The position numbers and the translations under genes were made by a program. From an uncultured Buttiauxella sp. (GTDB taxonomy: Bacteria > Pseudomonadota > Gammaproteobacteria > Enterobacterales > Enterobacteriaceae), in NCBI GenBank assembly GCA_946480445.1, contig CAMLJN010000009.1, positions 1 to 64,000 on the forward strand: DNA of 64,000 bases, written 5' to 3'. Each line of letters opens with the position of its first letter. The first letter of the stretch is position 1. Positions 1 through 10,136 of this stretch are shown here, in pieces. The notes below the pieces were generated by a model. That model was not told the DNA's origin. It saw only the letters and a program-made list of their open reading frames with translations, and made no database searches.

Positions 1-1345
1 GCCCCTCGATATCGCCAAAGTCGAGTTTGTTAAAGCGGTATTTACCGCAGGCCAGCGTCAGGATCAGACAGTCTTTCGGCACGCTGGTCGCAAAGTCGGT
101 GAAGTAGCTGCGTTCGCCGCGTTCGCCGTCGCAGCCGCCGACCAGGAAGATGTGGCGCAGTTTTTCGCGGCTCACCAGGTCAATCAGCGTATCGGCGGCA
201 CCCAGCAGCGTCTGGCGGCCGAAGCCGACGGTGATCAGGTGTTCAATTTCGCTGTACGGGAAGCCCGCCATTAGCTGTGCCTGGGCGATAACCGGACCGA
301 AATCGTCGCCTTCGAGGTGGCTTACGCCCGGCCAGCCGACGATGCTACGGGTCCAGATACGATCTTCATAAGAACCGACTTCCGGGTTGATGATGCAGTT
401 TGAAGTCATGACCACTGGGCCTGGGAAGCGTGCAAATTCACTTTGCTGATTTTGCCACCCGCTGCCGTAGTTGCCGACCAGATGTTTGAACTTCCGCAGC
501 TCAGGGTAGCCGTGGGCGGGCAGCATTTCACCGTGGGTATAAACGTTAACGCCGGTGCCTTCCGTTTGTTGCAGAAGGTGATAAAGGTCCTTCAGGTCGT
601 GGCCGGAAATCAGGATACATTTGCCCGCTACGGGACGTACGTTAACCTGGGTCGGGGTCGGGTGACCGTATTTGCTGGTTTCGCCCGCGTCCAGGATACT
701 CATCACGTTGAAGTTCATCTGGCCGATTTCCATGGCGCACTCAAGCAGCGCGTCCATATCCGCAGGCCAGGTGCCGAGCCAGGCCATGATTTTGTGATAG
801 CGGGCGTAGAGGGCGTTATCGAACTGGCCCAGTACATGGGCGTGTTCCATATAGGCCGCCGCGCCTTTCAGGCCATACAGGCACAGCAGGCGCAGGCCGA
901 GAATATCTTCGCCGATGTCTGCTTTGTCGCGGTTAGGCGCAAATTCGCTAGCCTGACGTTGCAGGTCGCCTAAGTCGTCGCTGATCAGCTGTAGCCCGGC
1001 CATCGGGTGGGTGATCGTCACCTTTGCATTTACCGCAAGCGTGCGGGCTTTCAGGCTCTCGCGCAGCGCGATGGCTTCACGCGCGTAGCCAACGATGCGC
1101 GCTGAATCGAAATTGACGTTGGTGAGGGTGGAGAAGAAGGCGCGTGGGGCAAAGCTGTCGACTTCGTGATCGATAATACCCGCTTCGCGAGCCGCCACCG
1201 CCCAGGCAGAAAGCCCCTGTAAAGTGGCAATCAGCAGGTCTTGCAGGTCTGAGGTTTCAGCGGTTTTGCCGCACATCCCTTGAGCATAAGAGCAGCCATT
1301 CCCCGCCGGAGTGCGGATAGTTTGTTCACATTGCACACAAAACAT
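1..1345 (-). CDS. hcp: Hydroxylamine reductase / hybrid cluster protein (partial, C-terminal end outside window)
   Basis: The reading frame starts at ATG 1345-1343 on the minus strand and runs without a stop off the left edge, giving the first 448 of about 550 residues. It opens [10 protein letters not shown] and continues with [14 protein letters not shown], the four N-terminal cysteines that bind an Fe-S cluster in Hcp. The hybrid-cluster region follows, with [11 protein letters not shown] and GGCDGERGE. In E. coli Hcp removes NO and hydroxylamine under anaerobic nitrosative stress, in an operon with its reductase hcr, which would lie beyond the edge. A ribosome binding site AAAGG lies 7 nt before the ATG. 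Upstream are an NsrR-like palindrome and an FNR-like half-conserved site, described separately. The frame is intact as far as it is visible. Confidence 0.97.
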   Translation of the reverse strand, partial: MFCVQCEQTIRTPAGNGCSYAQGMCGKTAETSDLQDLLIATLQGLSAWAVAAREAGIIDHEVDSFAPRAFFSTLTNVNFDSARIVGYAREAIALRESLKARTLAVNAKVTITHPMAGLQLISDDLGDLQRQASEFAPNRDKADIGEDILGLRLLCLYGLKGAAAYMEHAHVLGQFDNALYARYHKIMAWLGTWPADMDALLECAMEIGQMNFNVMSILDAGETSKYGHPTPTQVNVRPVAGKCILISGHDLKDLYHLLQQTEGTGVNVYTHGEMLPAHGYPELRKFKHLVGNYGSGWQNQQSEFARFPGPVVMTSNCIINPEVGSYEDRIWTRSIVGWPGVSHLEGDDFGPVIAQAQLMAGFPYSEIEHLITVGFGRQTLLGAADTLIDLVSREKLRHIFLVGGCDGERGERSYFTDFATSVPKDCLILTLACGKYRFNKLDFGDIEG

Positions 1346-1359
1346 AGTCGTACCTTTTA

Positions 1360-1382
1360 AAGTTATATTTAATATACATGTT
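1360..1382 (-). promoter_or_regulatory. Candidate NsrR operator of hcp
   Basis: An 11-1-11 inverted repeat lies 14 nt upstream of the hcp ATG. Read toward hcp its left half is AACATGTATAT, and the right half read on the other strand is AAGTTATATTT. Each matches 9 of 11 positions of the enterobacterial NsrR half site (AAGATGYATTT, from memory). NsrR is the NO-sensing repressor of hcp in E. coli, and a site overlapping the promoter fits repression. Binding is inferred. Confidence 0.55.
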
Positions 1383-1440
1383 TAAGGTTATGCCTCGCTC
1401 CGGCGGGAGAAAAGGGCTTTTTACGGGAATTGAAGAGAGA

Positions 1441-1454
1441 TTGATTTAGCGCAA
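1441..1454 (-). promoter_or_regulatory. Candidate FNR site of hcp
   Basis: TTGATTTAGCGCAA matches 8 of 10 specified positions of TTGAT-N4-ATCAA: one half is perfect and the other is CGCAA. Its centre is about 76 bp upstream of the centre of the NsrR-like palindrome. E. coli hcp also has an FNR site far upstream of its promoter, which makes this call plausible despite the weak second half. Confidence 0.4.
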
Positions 1455-1487
1455 ATTTGGCGGCAGGGATCTACCGCCAACGAGGTA

Positions 1488-2387
1488 TCAGGAAGCGAAA
1501 AAGGCCATCAGCAAAGGGGTGAGTAGGCTCAGAATAAAGCCGTGCCCAATGGCTGCGGGGACAATTTCCAGTCCACCGCTGCGCTGGAGAACCGGCAGGG
1601 TAAAGTCCATGGATGTTGCGCCGCACAGTCCCAGCGCCGTCGAGCGACTTTTCGCGACAAGACCGGGGATTAGCATAATAGCCAGCAGCTCACGGATAAG
1701 ATCGTTAAAGAACGTTGCGCTGCCGATCACCGGCCCGTAGGACTCGGTCATCAGAATGCCGGACAGGGAATACCAGCCGAAGCCCGATGCCATGGCAAGC
1801 CCGGTTTTTATCGGCAGGTCGAGGACAAAGGCGTTAATCACGCCGGCCGCCATCGAGCTCATAACCACGACAACCGCGATAATCATGCCGCGGCGGTTAA
1901 GGACGATCTGTTTTAGCGTCATGCCGCTGTTGCGCAGCTGAATACCGACCAGCAGCAGCAGGAAGATCAATGTGTATTCGCTGGCTTCGGTTGCGTGCTG
2001 TAAAAACGCCCAGCCGGTCAGGCCGAGCAGAAAGCCCGCGACGACCACGAAGCAGAGTTTGAGCGATTCCAGCGCCATCGCGATACGCGAAGGTAATTTT
2101 TCTTGCCGATGGTCGTGGCGCCAGGGGAGCGAACGTTCAAGCCACAGCAGCGCGGCGGCGTTACACAGCAAAATGACCGCAACGCTGACCGCCGAATAAT
2201 GAAAGATGGCCAGCAGATTGCTCGCCAGGTTATCGAGAAAGGCAAGGCTAATTCCCATAAAGAACAGGATGACATAGACAATCCAGCTCAGCAGGCGGTT
2301 GATGAGTTTTAACAGGCTGGTTTGCTGCAGGGGAATAAGATAGCCAACAATCAGCGGCACTAAGATAATTAACAATCCCGAAAACAT
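1488..2387 (-). CDS. lysO: L-lysine exporter LysO (YbjE)
   Basis: The 299-residue hydrophobic membrane protein has the same length as E. coli LysO. It starts MFSGLLIILVPLIVGYL and contains the LysO-family stretches GISLAFLDNLASNL, ALESLKLC and GLCGATSMDFTLPV. About eight hydrophobic segments are visible, with a basic loop (LERSLPWRHDHRQEK) near residue 90. In E. coli it exports lysine and toxic analogues and is controlled by ArgP; I could not pick out an ArgP site here. The Shine-Dalgarno sequence is weak. It lies 142 nt behind the hcp start and reads in the same direction. Confidence 0.96.
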   Translation of the reverse strand: MFSGLLIILVPLIVGYLIPLQQTSLLKLINRLLSWIVYVILFFMGISLAFLDNLASNLLAIFHYSAVSVAVILLCNAAALLWLERSLPWRHDHRQEKLPSRIAMALESLKLCFVVVAGFLLGLTGWAFLQHATEASEYTLIFLLLLVGIQLRNSGMTLKQIVLNRRGMIIAVVVVMSSMAAGVINAFVLDLPIKTGLAMASGFGWYSLSGILMTESYGPVIGSATFFNDLIRELLAIMLIPGLVAKSRSTALGLCGATSMDFTLPVLQRSGGLEIVPAAIGHGFILSLLTPLLMAFFAS

Positions 2388-2508
2388 GAGACGGAGGATC
2401 CTTGCGAGAAATGAGAAACGGCACGCCCCACACTACCCAAAGAAACAGAATGAGTAAAGCTACGGAAAATAAGAATTTTTATGCGCTCAGAGGCAAGCTT
2501 TAGAGAGG

Positions 2509-2543
2509 ATAGGGCGGGTGAGCGTTGCGCCACCCGCCGCTAT
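2509..2543. other. Perfect 8-bp stem hairpin downstream of aqpZ
   Basis: GGCGGGTG (2513-2520) and CACCCGCC (2531-2538) form a perfect stem with a 10-nt loop. ATAG/CTAT extends it with one bulged base. Neither side carries a clear T tract, so it looks more like an mRNA-end stabiliser or a REP-type palindrome than a canonical terminator. It would cap the aqpZ transcript on the minus strand. Confidence 0.5.
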
Positions 2544-2593
2544 TTTAAGCGTGGACAGCGCGGCTGGCTTATCCACTCTCTGGACGAGATGAA

Positions 2594-3289
2594 TTAATTG
2601 CGTTTTTCCAGCAGGGTGCGATAAATCAACCCGCCGAGAATACCGCCGATAATCGGCATTAACCAGAACAGCCACAGCTGCTCCAGTGCCCAGCCACCCT
2701 GGAAGATCGCCACTGCGGTGCTGCGCGCAGGGTTAACGGAGGTGTTGGTGACGGGAATGCTGATCAGGTGAATCAGGGTCAGCGCCAGACCGATGGCGAT
2801 CGGGGCAAAACCAGCCGGTGCGAATTTGTCGGTTGCACCATGAATCACAATTAAGAAACCGCAGGTTAAAACGATTTCAATAATAATGGCGGAGAGCATG
2901 GAATACCCGCCCGGTGAATGTTCACCGAAGCCGTTGGAAGCAAAGCCACTTGCCGCAGCGTCAAAGCCGCTTTTGCCGCTGGCAATCAGGTACAGAATAC
3001 CGGCTGCTACAATACCGCCAATAACCTGAGCCACGATATAGCCGATCACTTCTTTAGCCGGGAAACGACCGCCAGCCCATAAACCGAGGGTCACCGCCGG
3101 GTTAAAGTGGCCGCCGGAAATATGGCCTACCGCGTACGCCATGGTCAGTACGGTCAGGCCAAATGCCAGCGCCACGCCCGTAAAACCAATGCCCAGTTCA
3201 GGAAACGCTGCTGCCAGTACCGCACTGCCACAGCCACCAAATACCAGCCAAAATGTTCCGAAGAACTCGGCCGCTAACTTTCTAAACAT
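2594..3289 (-). CDS. aqpZ: Aquaporin Z water channel
   Basis: The protein has 231 residues, the E. coli AqpZ length, when started at [10 protein letters not shown]. That ATG (3289) has AGAGG 5 nt upstream. A GTG two codons earlier would sit inside the ribosome binding site, so I rejected it. Both NPA boxes are present (GGHFNPAVT and TSVNPARS). The selectivity-filter residues are also there: His in LIHLISIP and Arg in NPARS. Six membrane segments plus two half-helices are expected. It forms a tetrameric inner-membrane water pore. It is transcribed toward lysO with a 206-nt gap. Confidence 0.98.
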   Translation of the reverse strand: MFRKLAAEFFGTFWLVFGGCGSAVLAAAFPELGIGFTGVALAFGLTVLTMAYAVGHISGGHFNPAVTLGLWAGGRFPAKEVIGYIVAQVIGGIVAAGILYLIASGKSGFDAAASGFASNGFGEHSPGGYSMLSAIIIEIVLTCGFLIVIHGATDKFAPAGFAPIAIGLALTLIHLISIPVTNTSVNPARSTAVAIFQGGWALEQLWLFWLMPIIGGILGGLIYRTLLEKRN

Positions 3290-3719
3290 AACCACCTCTG
3301 TGTTGAAAAAACAGCGAGCAGCACAGCCCGGAATAGGACTTGAGACTGACGCCGTTTTATTACCGTCATTAAGGGTTTGACGAAAAATATAAAAGCCGAG
3401 CGATCTTAATAATTTCGTCTACCCGGAGCCAGGGCAATATATCCAGTTAATTTGATTTAAGGCAATGAGGTGCGATTCCTTTTCAGAATTTAACCTCAAA
3501 AGTATAGATGAGTTTCAGAACGAACAGGATTATTCTGATGTTAATAAGCAAAAACAGAAAACCCTATAAACAAAATGGCTTTATTTTCCTTCTACAGAAC
3601 CTTTTCTGTGGCGCAGGGATTGGGGGGAAATCATACAAATGCCCGGCCCTTCCCGCTATACTCGATGCATTGCCAGCCTGCTAGTTTAAGGATATGCAGC
3701 GGACAGCCCTGGAGGGTGT
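3290..3719. other. aqpZ-ybjD divergent intergenic region
   Basis: About 430 bp of AT-rich sequence separates the two divergent genes. It must carry both promoters. I see only short inverted repeats (for example CAGAA-N4-TTCTG near 3594-3607) and no gene, tRNA or known repeat family. Confidence 0.5.
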
Positions 3720-5375
3720 ATGTTTCTCGAACGAGTTGAGATAGTCGGGTTTCGCGGCATAAATCGTCTGTCGTTGATGCTTGAACAAAATAACGTGTTA
3801 ATCGGTGAAAACGCCTGGGGCAAATCGAGCCTTCTCGATGCGTTAACGCTGCTGCTCTCGCCCCACGAATCGCTATACCACTTCAGCCGGGAAGATTTCT
3901 ATTTCCCCCCGGGCGACATGGCTGGGCGTGAACGTCATCTGCATATTATTCTTACCTTCCGCGAGACGGTTCCGGGGCATCATCAGGGGCGTCGTTACCG
4001 TGGCCTGGCGCCGGTGTGGGTGGCAGGCCATGACGGTTATTGCCGTATTATGTACCGTCTTGAAGGCGAACTGGCCGATGATAATACAGTACTGACGCTG
4101 CGTAGTTTTCTGGACGACAGAGCCAGACCCGTCGAGCTTGATGATATCGACGCGATTGCTCAGCAAATTACACGTCTGAACCCTGTTTTGCGTTTGCGCG
4201 ATGCGCGTTTTATGCGCAGGCTGCGTAACGGCGGCGTACCGGAAATGCCCGACACTGAAATGACCGCCCGTCAGCTTGATTTGCTGGCCCGTGAGCTGGT
4301 ATCCCGCCCGCAGAATCTGACGGACTCCCAGCTGCGTCAGGGGCTTTCAGCCATGGTTCAGCTGCTGGAGCACTATTTTTCGGAGCAGGGCGCCATGGGC
4401 CATCAGCGCCTGATGCGCCGCCGCTCACACGATGAACAGCGCAGCTGGCGTTATCTCGACATTATCAACCGCATGATTGATAAACCTAACGGCCGGACGC
4501 ATCGCATGATTTTGCTGGGGATGTTTTCTACGCTCTTGCAGGCCAAAGGCACGGTGACGCTGGATAAAGATGCGCGTCCGCTGTTGCTGGTGGAGGACCC
4601 GGAAACGCGCCTGCATCCGATAATGCTCTCCGTGGCCTGGCAGCTGCTAAACCTGCTGCCGCTGCAAAGGATCACCACGACCAATTCGGGCGAGCTGCTG
4701 TCGCTGACGCCGGTGGAACAGGTATGCCGCCTCGTTCGTGAATCTTCCCGGGTGGCCGCCTGGCGGCTGGGGCCGGGTGGCATGAACGCCGAGGACAGCC
4801 GCCGTATTGCCTTCCATATACGTTTTAATCGAGCCTCATCGCTTTTCGCCCGCTGCTGGCTGCTGGTTGAAGGCGAAACGGAAGTCTGGGTGATGAACGA
4901 ACTGGCGCGCCAGTGCGGCCACCATTTCGATGCGGAAGGGATCAAGGTGATTGAGTTTGCCCAGTCCGGGCTCAAGCCGCTGATCAAATTTGCCCGTCGG
5001 ATGGGGATTGAGTGGCACGTTCTGGTAGACGGTGACGAGGCCGGGAAAAAATATGCCGCTACCGTGCGTGGGCTGGTGGATAACGACCGGGATCAGGAGC
5101 GCGATCATCTCACGGTATTACCGGCAATGGACATGGAACACTTTATGTATCGCCAGGGATTTTCCGACGTTTATCACCGGGTAGCGCAACTTCCGGAAAA
5201 TGTGCCGATGAATATGCGGCGGGTGATTGTGAAGGCGATTCACCGCTCCTCCAAGCCGGATTTGGCTATTGAGGTGGCGATGGAAGCGGGACGGCGCGGC
5301 GTGGAGGCCGTCCCTTCGCTCTTGCGAAAAATGTTTTCGCGTGTGTTATGGCTGGCACGAGGCCGAGCGGACTAA
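3720..5375 (+). CDS. ybjD: OLD-family ATP-dependent nuclease YbjD
   Basis: This 551-residue protein has an N-terminal ABC/SMC-like ATPase and a C-terminal TOPRIM nuclease domain. Walker A is GENAWGKS (residues 29-36). A Walker B-like LLLVEDPETRLHP lies near residue 290. The TOPRIM motifs are LLVEGETEV (about 380) and VLVDGDEAG (about 430), supplying the acidic metal ligands. This is the architecture of overcoming-lysogenization-defect (OLD) nucleases; E. coli YbjD is nearly the same length and has no well-defined role. No UvrD/Rep-like partner helicase, as found in Gabija-type OLD systems, lies beside it. GGAGG sits 4 nt before the ATG. The 3' end overlaps convergent ybjX by 4 nt. Confidence 0.93.
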   Translation: MFLERVEIVGFRGINRLSLMLEQNNVLIGENAWGKSSLLDALTLLLSPHESLYHFSREDFYFPPGDMAGRERHLHIILTFRETVPGHHQGRRYRGLAPVWVAGHDGYCRIMYRLEGELADDNTVLTLRSFLDDRARPVELDDIDAIAQQITRLNPVLRLRDARFMRRLRNGGVPEMPDTEMTARQLDLLARELVSRPQNLTDSQLRQGLSAMVQLLEHYFSEQGAMGHQRLMRRRSHDEQRSWRYLDIINRMIDKPNGRTHRMILLGMFSTLLQAKGTVTLDKDARPLLLVEDPETRLHPIMLSVAWQLLNLLPLQRITTTNSGELLSLTPVEQVCRLVRESSRVAAWRLGPGGMNAEDSRRIAFHIRFNRASSLFARCWLLVEGETEVWVMNELARQCGHHFDAEGIKVIEFAQSGLKPLIKFARRMGIEWHVLVDGDEAGKKYAATVRGLVDNDRDQERDHLTVLPAMDMEHFMYRQGFSDVYHRVAQLPENVPMNMRRVIVKAIHRSSKPDLAIEVAMEAGRRGVEAVPSLLRKMFSRVLWLARGRAD

Positions 5376-6319
5376 AAAAGGCTGGCGATATTTTCGCTCA
5401 TCCCATCGAGCAGCGCATAGCGGCGGCGGTACTCGGCGCGTTTTTTACTGGCGATTTCCTCCAGCGGCTTACGCGCCACTTTGTTCGGCATTCTGAAATA
5501 CCCTTCATTTAGCCGTTCGCCGCTCATTGATTGCCAGAAGCTGTCGTAATCCGCATGCAGCTTATCTTTTTTCTTTTTCTGGTAGCGCCAGCAGCGGTAA
5601 ATGTGGGCGTCGTTACCCACGGCCAGAATTTGCTCCACCTCGAGGTGCTGTGCCAGCTGGCAGGCGGCTTCCAGCACCAGCCTTTTGGGGAATAATCCGT
5701 GGCAGGCTTTGGTCGCGCTCTGGATAGCCTCATGCGGCACCCAGGCTTTAGCCCCTTGCAGACCCCCAATAAACAGCGTTGTTTTCCCTTCATAGCTGCA
5801 CAGGGTAAAGGTAAGCTCCGCCAGCGTATTACCTGCCTGATTGGTCATCACCAGCGTGGCTTCACCTTCTTTATCCAGATTGGCAAGCGAGCAGAATTTG
5901 ATGTGATACTCTGATCCGTCTTTACCTTCGAGATGGGCCAGGGTAACGCCATTTTCTGAGAGGTAGCCGCGCAGGATCTTTTCAGGCAGAGTCTGAATCA
6001 CCGTCTGGTAATGGAAACACAATGCATTCAGTGCAGCGTTGCGGTTAAAATTCACCGACAGATAGGGGCGGTGCAGGCGACAAGGCAGACCGGGCTGCAC
6101 ATGCAGCAGCTCTTCGAGCAGCGGCTGTTGGGCCAGGGTCGAGAGCAGACGGCCGGTGCTAATGGGGGCGGCCAGAGAACGCAGCATAAACTTGCGGCGG
6201 TAGCGAGGGTTTTGCCAGGCGTCTCCGGGTAGCTGTTGCCCCTTTACTAATGAAAGAAACAGTTGCCAGCCGCTTTTTGGCATCGTCGTTGTCAGTTGGT
6301 TTACGGCAATCTGCGACAT
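5372..6319 (-). CDS. ybjX: DUF535/VirK-family protein YbjX
   Basis: A soluble protein of 315 residues from ATG 6319 (MSQIAVNQLTT). A TTG at 6376 would give 334; neither start has a strong ribosome binding site, and E. coli YbjX (about 330) does not settle the choice. The frame matches YbjX/VirK, with conserved stretches such as LYGGLQGAK-like FIGGLQGAKAW, GLFPKRLVLEA and YDSFWQSM. A lysine-rich run (YQKKKKDK) is near residue 265. VirK relatives are linked to envelope stress and peptide resistance in Shigella and Salmonella; the biochemical function is unknown. It converges on ybjD (4-nt overlap) and diverges from macA. Confidence 0.9.
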   Translation of the reverse strand: MSQIAVNQLTTTMPKSGWQLFLSLVKGQQLPGDAWQNPRYRRKFMLRSLAAPISTGRLLSTLAQQPLLEELLHVQPGLPCRLHRPYLSVNFNRNAALNALCFHYQTVIQTLPEKILRGYLSENGVTLAHLEGKDGSEYHIKFCSLANLDKEGEATLVMTNQAGNTLAELTFTLCSYEGKTTLFIGGLQGAKAWVPHEAIQSATKACHGLFPKRLVLEAACQLAQHLEVEQILAVGNDAHIYRCWRYQKKKKDKLHADYDSFWQSMSGERLNEGYFRMPNKVARKPLEEIASKKRAEYRRRYALLDGMSENIASLF

Positions 6320-6456
6320 AATCAAGACTCGTTTTGCGATGAAGAGGCCTATTTCAGCATCCGTAACCTCAATCAAGGCTCAATCACCCTTGACGCTGCG
6401 AAAGAATCTTTCCGGTTGTTGACGCTTTGTTTAACTGTGTATTTTTCAGGATATCT

Positions 6457-7572
6457 ATGAGAATTAAGGGAAAAATCAAAAAACGCTATCTGTTGCTTGC
6501 CGTACTGGTGCTGATGTTGGGCATCTGGCTGTGGCAGTTTCTGAATGCCCCGACGCCTGCCTATCAGACGATGATTGTGCGTAAAGGCTCCCTGGAACAA
6601 AGCGTGCTGGCTACCGGTAAGCTCGACGCTTTACGCAAAGTTGACGTTGGCGCGCAGGTTAGCGGACAGTTAAAAACGCTGTCGGTGAACATCGGCGACA
6701 AGGTGAAAAAAGATCAGCTGCTGGGCGTCATTGACCCTGAGCAGGCGCAAAACCAGATTAAGGAAGTGGAAGCTACGCTGAGGGAGCTTCGCGCGCAGCG
6801 TCGCCAGGCGCAGGCACAGGCCAAACTTTCCCAGGTTACTTTGGCTCGCCAGCAGGCGCTGGCCAAAACTCTGGCGGTGTCTCGTCAGGATCTGGACACT
6901 GCCGCGACGGATGTGGATGTAAAACTCGCTCAGTTGGGCACCATCGACGCACAGATTCAGCGTAATCAGGCTTCTTTAGACACTGCGAAAACCAATCTCG
7001 ACTTCACACGCATTGTCGCCCCCATGGCGGGCGAAGTGACTCAGATTACCACCCTTCAGGGCCAGACGGTGATCGCCGCCCAGCAGGCGCCGAATATCCT
7101 GACCCTGGCTGACCTCAGTACAATGCTGGTCAAGGCTCAGGTTTCTGAGGCCGATGTGATTCACCTCAAACCGGGCCAAAAAGCGTGGTTTACCGTGCTG
7201 GGCGATCCGCTGACGCGCTATGAGGGCAAACTAAAAGACATATTGCCCACGCCGGAAAAGGTCAACGAAGCCATTTTCTATAATGCCCGCTTTGAAGTGC
7301 CAAACCCGCACGGTGTGCTGCGTCTGGAAATGACGGCGCAGGTGCATATTCAGCTGGGGGGCGTGAAGGACGTATTAACCATTCCGCTCTCCGCTCTGGG
7401 CGACCCTGTTGGTGATAACCGCTACAAAGTGACGGTGCTGCGCAACGGCGAAACTCGCGAGCGCGAAATCACCATTGGCATGCGTAACGATACTCTGGTT
7501 CAGGTTGCTACGGGGCTTGAGGAAGGAGACGAGGTTGTGACAGGGCGGGTCAGCGCCGGGAGCGCCCAGTGA
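6457..7572 (+). CDS. macA: MacA periplasmic adaptor of the MacAB-TolC exporter
   Basis: ATG 6457 ([11 protein letters not shown]) gives 371 residues, exactly the E. coli length, with AGG 6 nt upstream; a TTG at 6427 is an artefact of the open frame. An N-terminal membrane anchor (about residues 10-28) is followed by a lipoyl-type half ([20 protein letters not shown]), a long alpha-helical hairpin (about 90-180, rich in Q, R, A), the second lipoyl half ([16 protein letters not shown]) and a beta-barrel. MacA links MacB to TolC and stimulates its ATPase in macrolide, enterotoxin and haem-type export. Its stop overlaps the macB GTG start (GTGA). Confidence 0.98.
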   Translation: MRIKGKIKKRYLLLAVLVLMLGIWLWQFLNAPTPAYQTMIVRKGSLEQSVLATGKLDALRKVDVGAQVSGQLKTLSVNIGDKVKKDQLLGVIDPEQAQNQIKEVEATLRELRAQRRQAQAQAKLSQVTLARQQALAKTLAVSRQDLDTAATDVDVKLAQLGTIDAQIQRNQASLDTAKTNLDFTRIVAPMAGEVTQITTLQGQTVIAAQQAPNILTLADLSTMLVKAQVSEADVIHLKPGQKAWFTVLGDPLTRYEGKLKDILPTPEKVNEAIFYNARFEVPNPHGVLRLEMTAQVHIQLGGVKDVLTIPLSALGDPVGDNRYKVTVLRNGETREREITIGMRNDTLVQVATGLEEGDEVVTGRVSAGSAQ

Positions 7573-9515
7573 CGGCGCTGCTTGAGCTGAAGGATATTCG
7601 CAGAAGCTATCCCTCAGGCGACGAGCAGATTGAAGTGCTCAAGGGCGTGAGTATCAGCATCGAGGCGGGAGAAATGGTGGCCATCGTTGGCGCATCAGGC
7701 TCCGGTAAATCTACGCTGATGAACATCCTTGGCTGTCTGGATAAGCCCACCAGCGGCAGCTATAGCGTGGCGGGCGTGGACATCGCGGCGTTAAGCGGCG
7801 ATGAGCTGGCCACGCTGCGCCGTGAGCATTTTGGGTTTATTTTCCAGCGCTATCATTTGCTTTCGCATCTGAATGCGACGCAGAACGTCGAGGTTCCTGC
7901 GGTCTACGCGGGAACGGCGCGAGTCTACCGCCAGCAGCGCGCGCGAGCGCTGCTGATGCGACTAGGCCTTGCGGAACGGGTCGACTATCTTCCTTCCCAG
8001 CTTTCCGGCGGCCAGCAACAACGAGTCAGTATTGCCCGCGCTTTGATGAACGGTGGGCAGGTTATCCTTGCCGATGAGCCAACCGGCGCGCTCGATAGCC
8101 ATTCCGGTGAGGAGGTCATGGCCACCCTCAAGCAGCTGCGCGAGCAGGGCCACACGGTGATCATCGTGACGCACGATCCGCTGGTGGCCGCACAGGCGCA
8201 GCGTATTATTGAGATCCGCGACGGGGAAATAATCAGTAATCCCCCGGCCGTGAAGCAGGCGACTAAGCCGAAGGATGAGAACACCTCTCGCCCGCCGATC
8301 TCGGCCATACAGCAGCTGTTCAGCAGCTTTCGCGAAGCCTTTAGCATGGCCTGGCTTGCGCTGGCCGCAAACAAAATGCGTACGCTATTAACGATGCTGG
8401 GCATCATTATTGGTATCGCTTCTGTGGTGTCGATTGTGATTGTTGGCGACGCGGCCAAGCAGCTGGTGCTGGAAGATATTCGCGCCATCGGCACCAATAC
8501 GATAGACATCTACCCCGGCAAAGATTTTGGCGATGATGAACCGCAGGCGCAGCAGGCGCTGAAATACGCCGACCTGGAAGCGATAGAACGCCAGCCCTGG
8601 GTGGCTTCCGCCACGCCATCCATCTCAAGCAATCTGCGCCTGCGCTACGGCAACGTGGATGCGGCGGCCAGCGTCAGCGGCGTCAGCGGGCATTTCTTCA
8701 ATGTTTATGGCATGACTCTGAGTCAGGGCACCGCCTTTAACGATGAGCAGCTTGCCGGGCGCGCCCAGGTCGTGGTGCTGGATAATAACAGCAAGCGGCA
8801 GCTCTTCCCGAATAAGGCCAGCGTGGTGGGTGAAGTGATCCTCGTTGGTAATATGCCGGCAACCGTCATCGGCGTGGCGGAAGAAAAGCAGTCGATGTTC
8901 GGCAGCAGTAAGGTGCTGCGCGTCTGGCTACCTTACAGCACGATGGCGAGCCGCGTAATGGGGCAAAGCTGGCTGAACAATATTACCGTTCGCGTGAAGG
9001 AGGGCTACGACAGCCAGGAGGCGGAACAGCAGCTTATCCGTATGCTGGAACTGCGCCACGGTAAAAAAGATTTTTTCACCTACAATATGGATAGCCTGTT
9101 GAAAACGGCTGAAAAGACCACACGTACTCTTCAACTGTTCCTGACGCTGGTGGCGGTGATCTCGCTGCTGGTTGGCGGCATTGGGGTGATGAATATCATG
9201 CTGGTGTCGGTGACGGAGAGAACCAAAGAGATAGGTATCCGCATGGCCGTCGGCGCAAGGGCGAGCGATGTCCTGCAACAGTTCTTGATCGAGGCGGTTC
9301 TGGTTTGTCTGGTGGGCGGCGCGCTGGGGATTTCGCTTTCTTTGCTTATTGCCTTCACGCTACAGCTGTTTTTACCCGGCTGGCAGATTGGTTTCTCGCC
9401 CATGGCGCTGCTGACGGCGTTTGCCTGCTCAACGGCTACCGGCGTGCTGTTTGGCTGGCTGCCCGCCCGCAACGCGGCAAGGCTTAACCCCATTGACGCC
9501 CTGGCGCGTGAGTAG
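7569..9515 (+). CDS. macB: MacB ABC transporter (ATPase plus permease)
   Basis: The 648 residues match the E. coli length. The ATPase domain comes first: Walker A GASGSGKS (41-48), signature LSGGQQQR and Walker [13 protein letters not shown]. Then come a linker (about 225-270), a first membrane helix ([18 protein letters not shown]), a large periplasmic domain and three C-terminal helices, including [15 protein letters not shown]. This is the fused type VII ABC mechanotransmission protein working with MacA and TolC. Translation begins at GTG overlapping the macA stop by 4 nt, so the two are coupled. Confidence 0.98.
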   Translation: MTALLELKDIRRSYPSGDEQIEVLKGVSISIEAGEMVAIVGASGSGKSTLMNILGCLDKPTSGSYSVAGVDIAALSGDELATLRREHFGFIFQRYHLLSHLNATQNVEVPAVYAGTARVYRQQRARALLMRLGLAERVDYLPSQLSGGQQQRVSIARALMNGGQVILADEPTGALDSHSGEEVMATLKQLREQGHTVIIVTHDPLVAAQAQRIIEIRDGEIISNPPAVKQATKPKDENTSRPPISAIQQLFSSFREAFSMAWLALAANKMRTLLTMLGIIIGIASVVSIVIVGDAAKQLVLEDIRAIGTNTIDIYPGKDFGDDEPQAQQALKYADLEAIERQPWVASATPSISSNLRLRYGNVDAAASVSGVSGHFFNVYGMTLSQGTAFNDEQLAGRAQVVVLDNNSKRQLFPNKASVVGEVILVGNMPATVIGVAEEKQSMFGSSKVLRVWLPYSTMASRVMGQSWLNNITVRVKEGYDSQEAEQQLIRMLELRHGKKDFFTYNMDSLLKTAEKTTRTLQLFLTLVAVISLLVGGIGVMNIMLVSVTERTKEIGIRMAVGARASDVLQQFLIEAVLVCLVGGALGISLSLLIAFTLQLFLPGWQIGFSPMALLTAFACSTATGVLFGWLPARNAARLNPIDALARE

Positions 9516-9528
9516 CAAAGCCGCGTAA

Positions 9529-9555
9529 AAATGCCAGCCGTAAGGGCTGGCATTT
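9529..9555. terminator. Terminator between convergent macB and cspD
   Basis: An 11-bp perfect stem, AAATGCCAGCC / GGCTGGCATTT, has a 5-nt loop. The A and T tails on the two sides allow it to act in both directions. Confidence 0.8.
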
Positions 9556-9589
9556 GGGCTTGAGGATGTACACAATAAAACGCAGGGGG

Positions 9590-9814
9590 TCAGGCGACCG
9601 CCGCCTGCGCTTCGAAGGGGACGATAAGACTGGCATGATTGCCTTTTGGCCCCTGATGTACATCAAACCTGACAACTTGCCCGGCTTTAAGCGTTCTGTA
9701 TCCATCCATCTGAATGGTGGAGTAATGTGCGAAGATATCTTCGCCGCCGCCTTCAGGGCAGATGAACCCGAACCCTTTGGCGTTATTGAACCATTTAACT
9801 GTACCCGTCTCCAT
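9590..9814 (-). CDS. cspD: Cold-shock-domain protein CspD (replication inhibitor)
   Basis: The protein has 74 residues, as in E. coli. It is a single cold-shock OB fold with RNP1 (KGFGFI) and RNP2 (DIFAHY). CspD is not cold-induced; in E. coli it is made in stationary phase, binds single-stranded DNA and RNA, blocks replication and is degraded by Lon. The start METGTVKWFNN is preceded by AGGATG. It diverges from clpS across about 320 bp and converges on macB. Confidence 0.98.
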   Translation of the reverse strand: METGTVKWFNNAKGFGFICPEGGGEDIFAHYSTIQMDGYRTLKAGQVVRFDVHQGPKGNHASLIVPFEAQAAVA

Positions 9815-10136
9815 ACTTCGACATCCTTTGTAAATCTAAATAGTGAGATGGAATGAACCGGTGGGTAAGGGCGAACTGTACAAAACCTCGCCAACTCACG
9901 CTTGTACAATGTAGATAATTTCATCACTGCGTCAAGCGTTCAGCAGGGGGGGAAGGACGAAAATCAGTCAAAAATTTGAAGCAGTTAACGCTATTGCCAT
10001 TAATGTGACGCAGCTCGCGATAAGGAGCCGCCGGTACCGTCGGGCGTAATTAGTGGCAACGGCAAAAGCGTATTACACTCAACCTAAGGGCCTCGTTTGG
10101 CCTCAGCCAGACGAATAAACATGATGACGACTCGCA
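9815..10136. promoter_or_regulatory. cspD-clpS divergent promoter region
   Basis: This 322-bp region has no gene. Just before clpS, the leader has only a weak Shine-Dalgarno sequence. A short direct repeat, GGCCTC-N4-GGCCTC, lies near 10088-10105. Promoters for both genes must be here, but I could not assign them with confidence. Confidence 0.45.

Noticed and set aside
443-973. 176-codon plus-strand frame opposite hcp
   Set aside because: The minus strand reads as Hcp without a break, so this is its shadow.
6428-6444. Possible PhoP box upstream of macA (TGTTTA-N5-GTATTT)
   Set aside because: The first hexamer fits but the second matches only 3 of 6 positions, so the direct repeat is not convincing.
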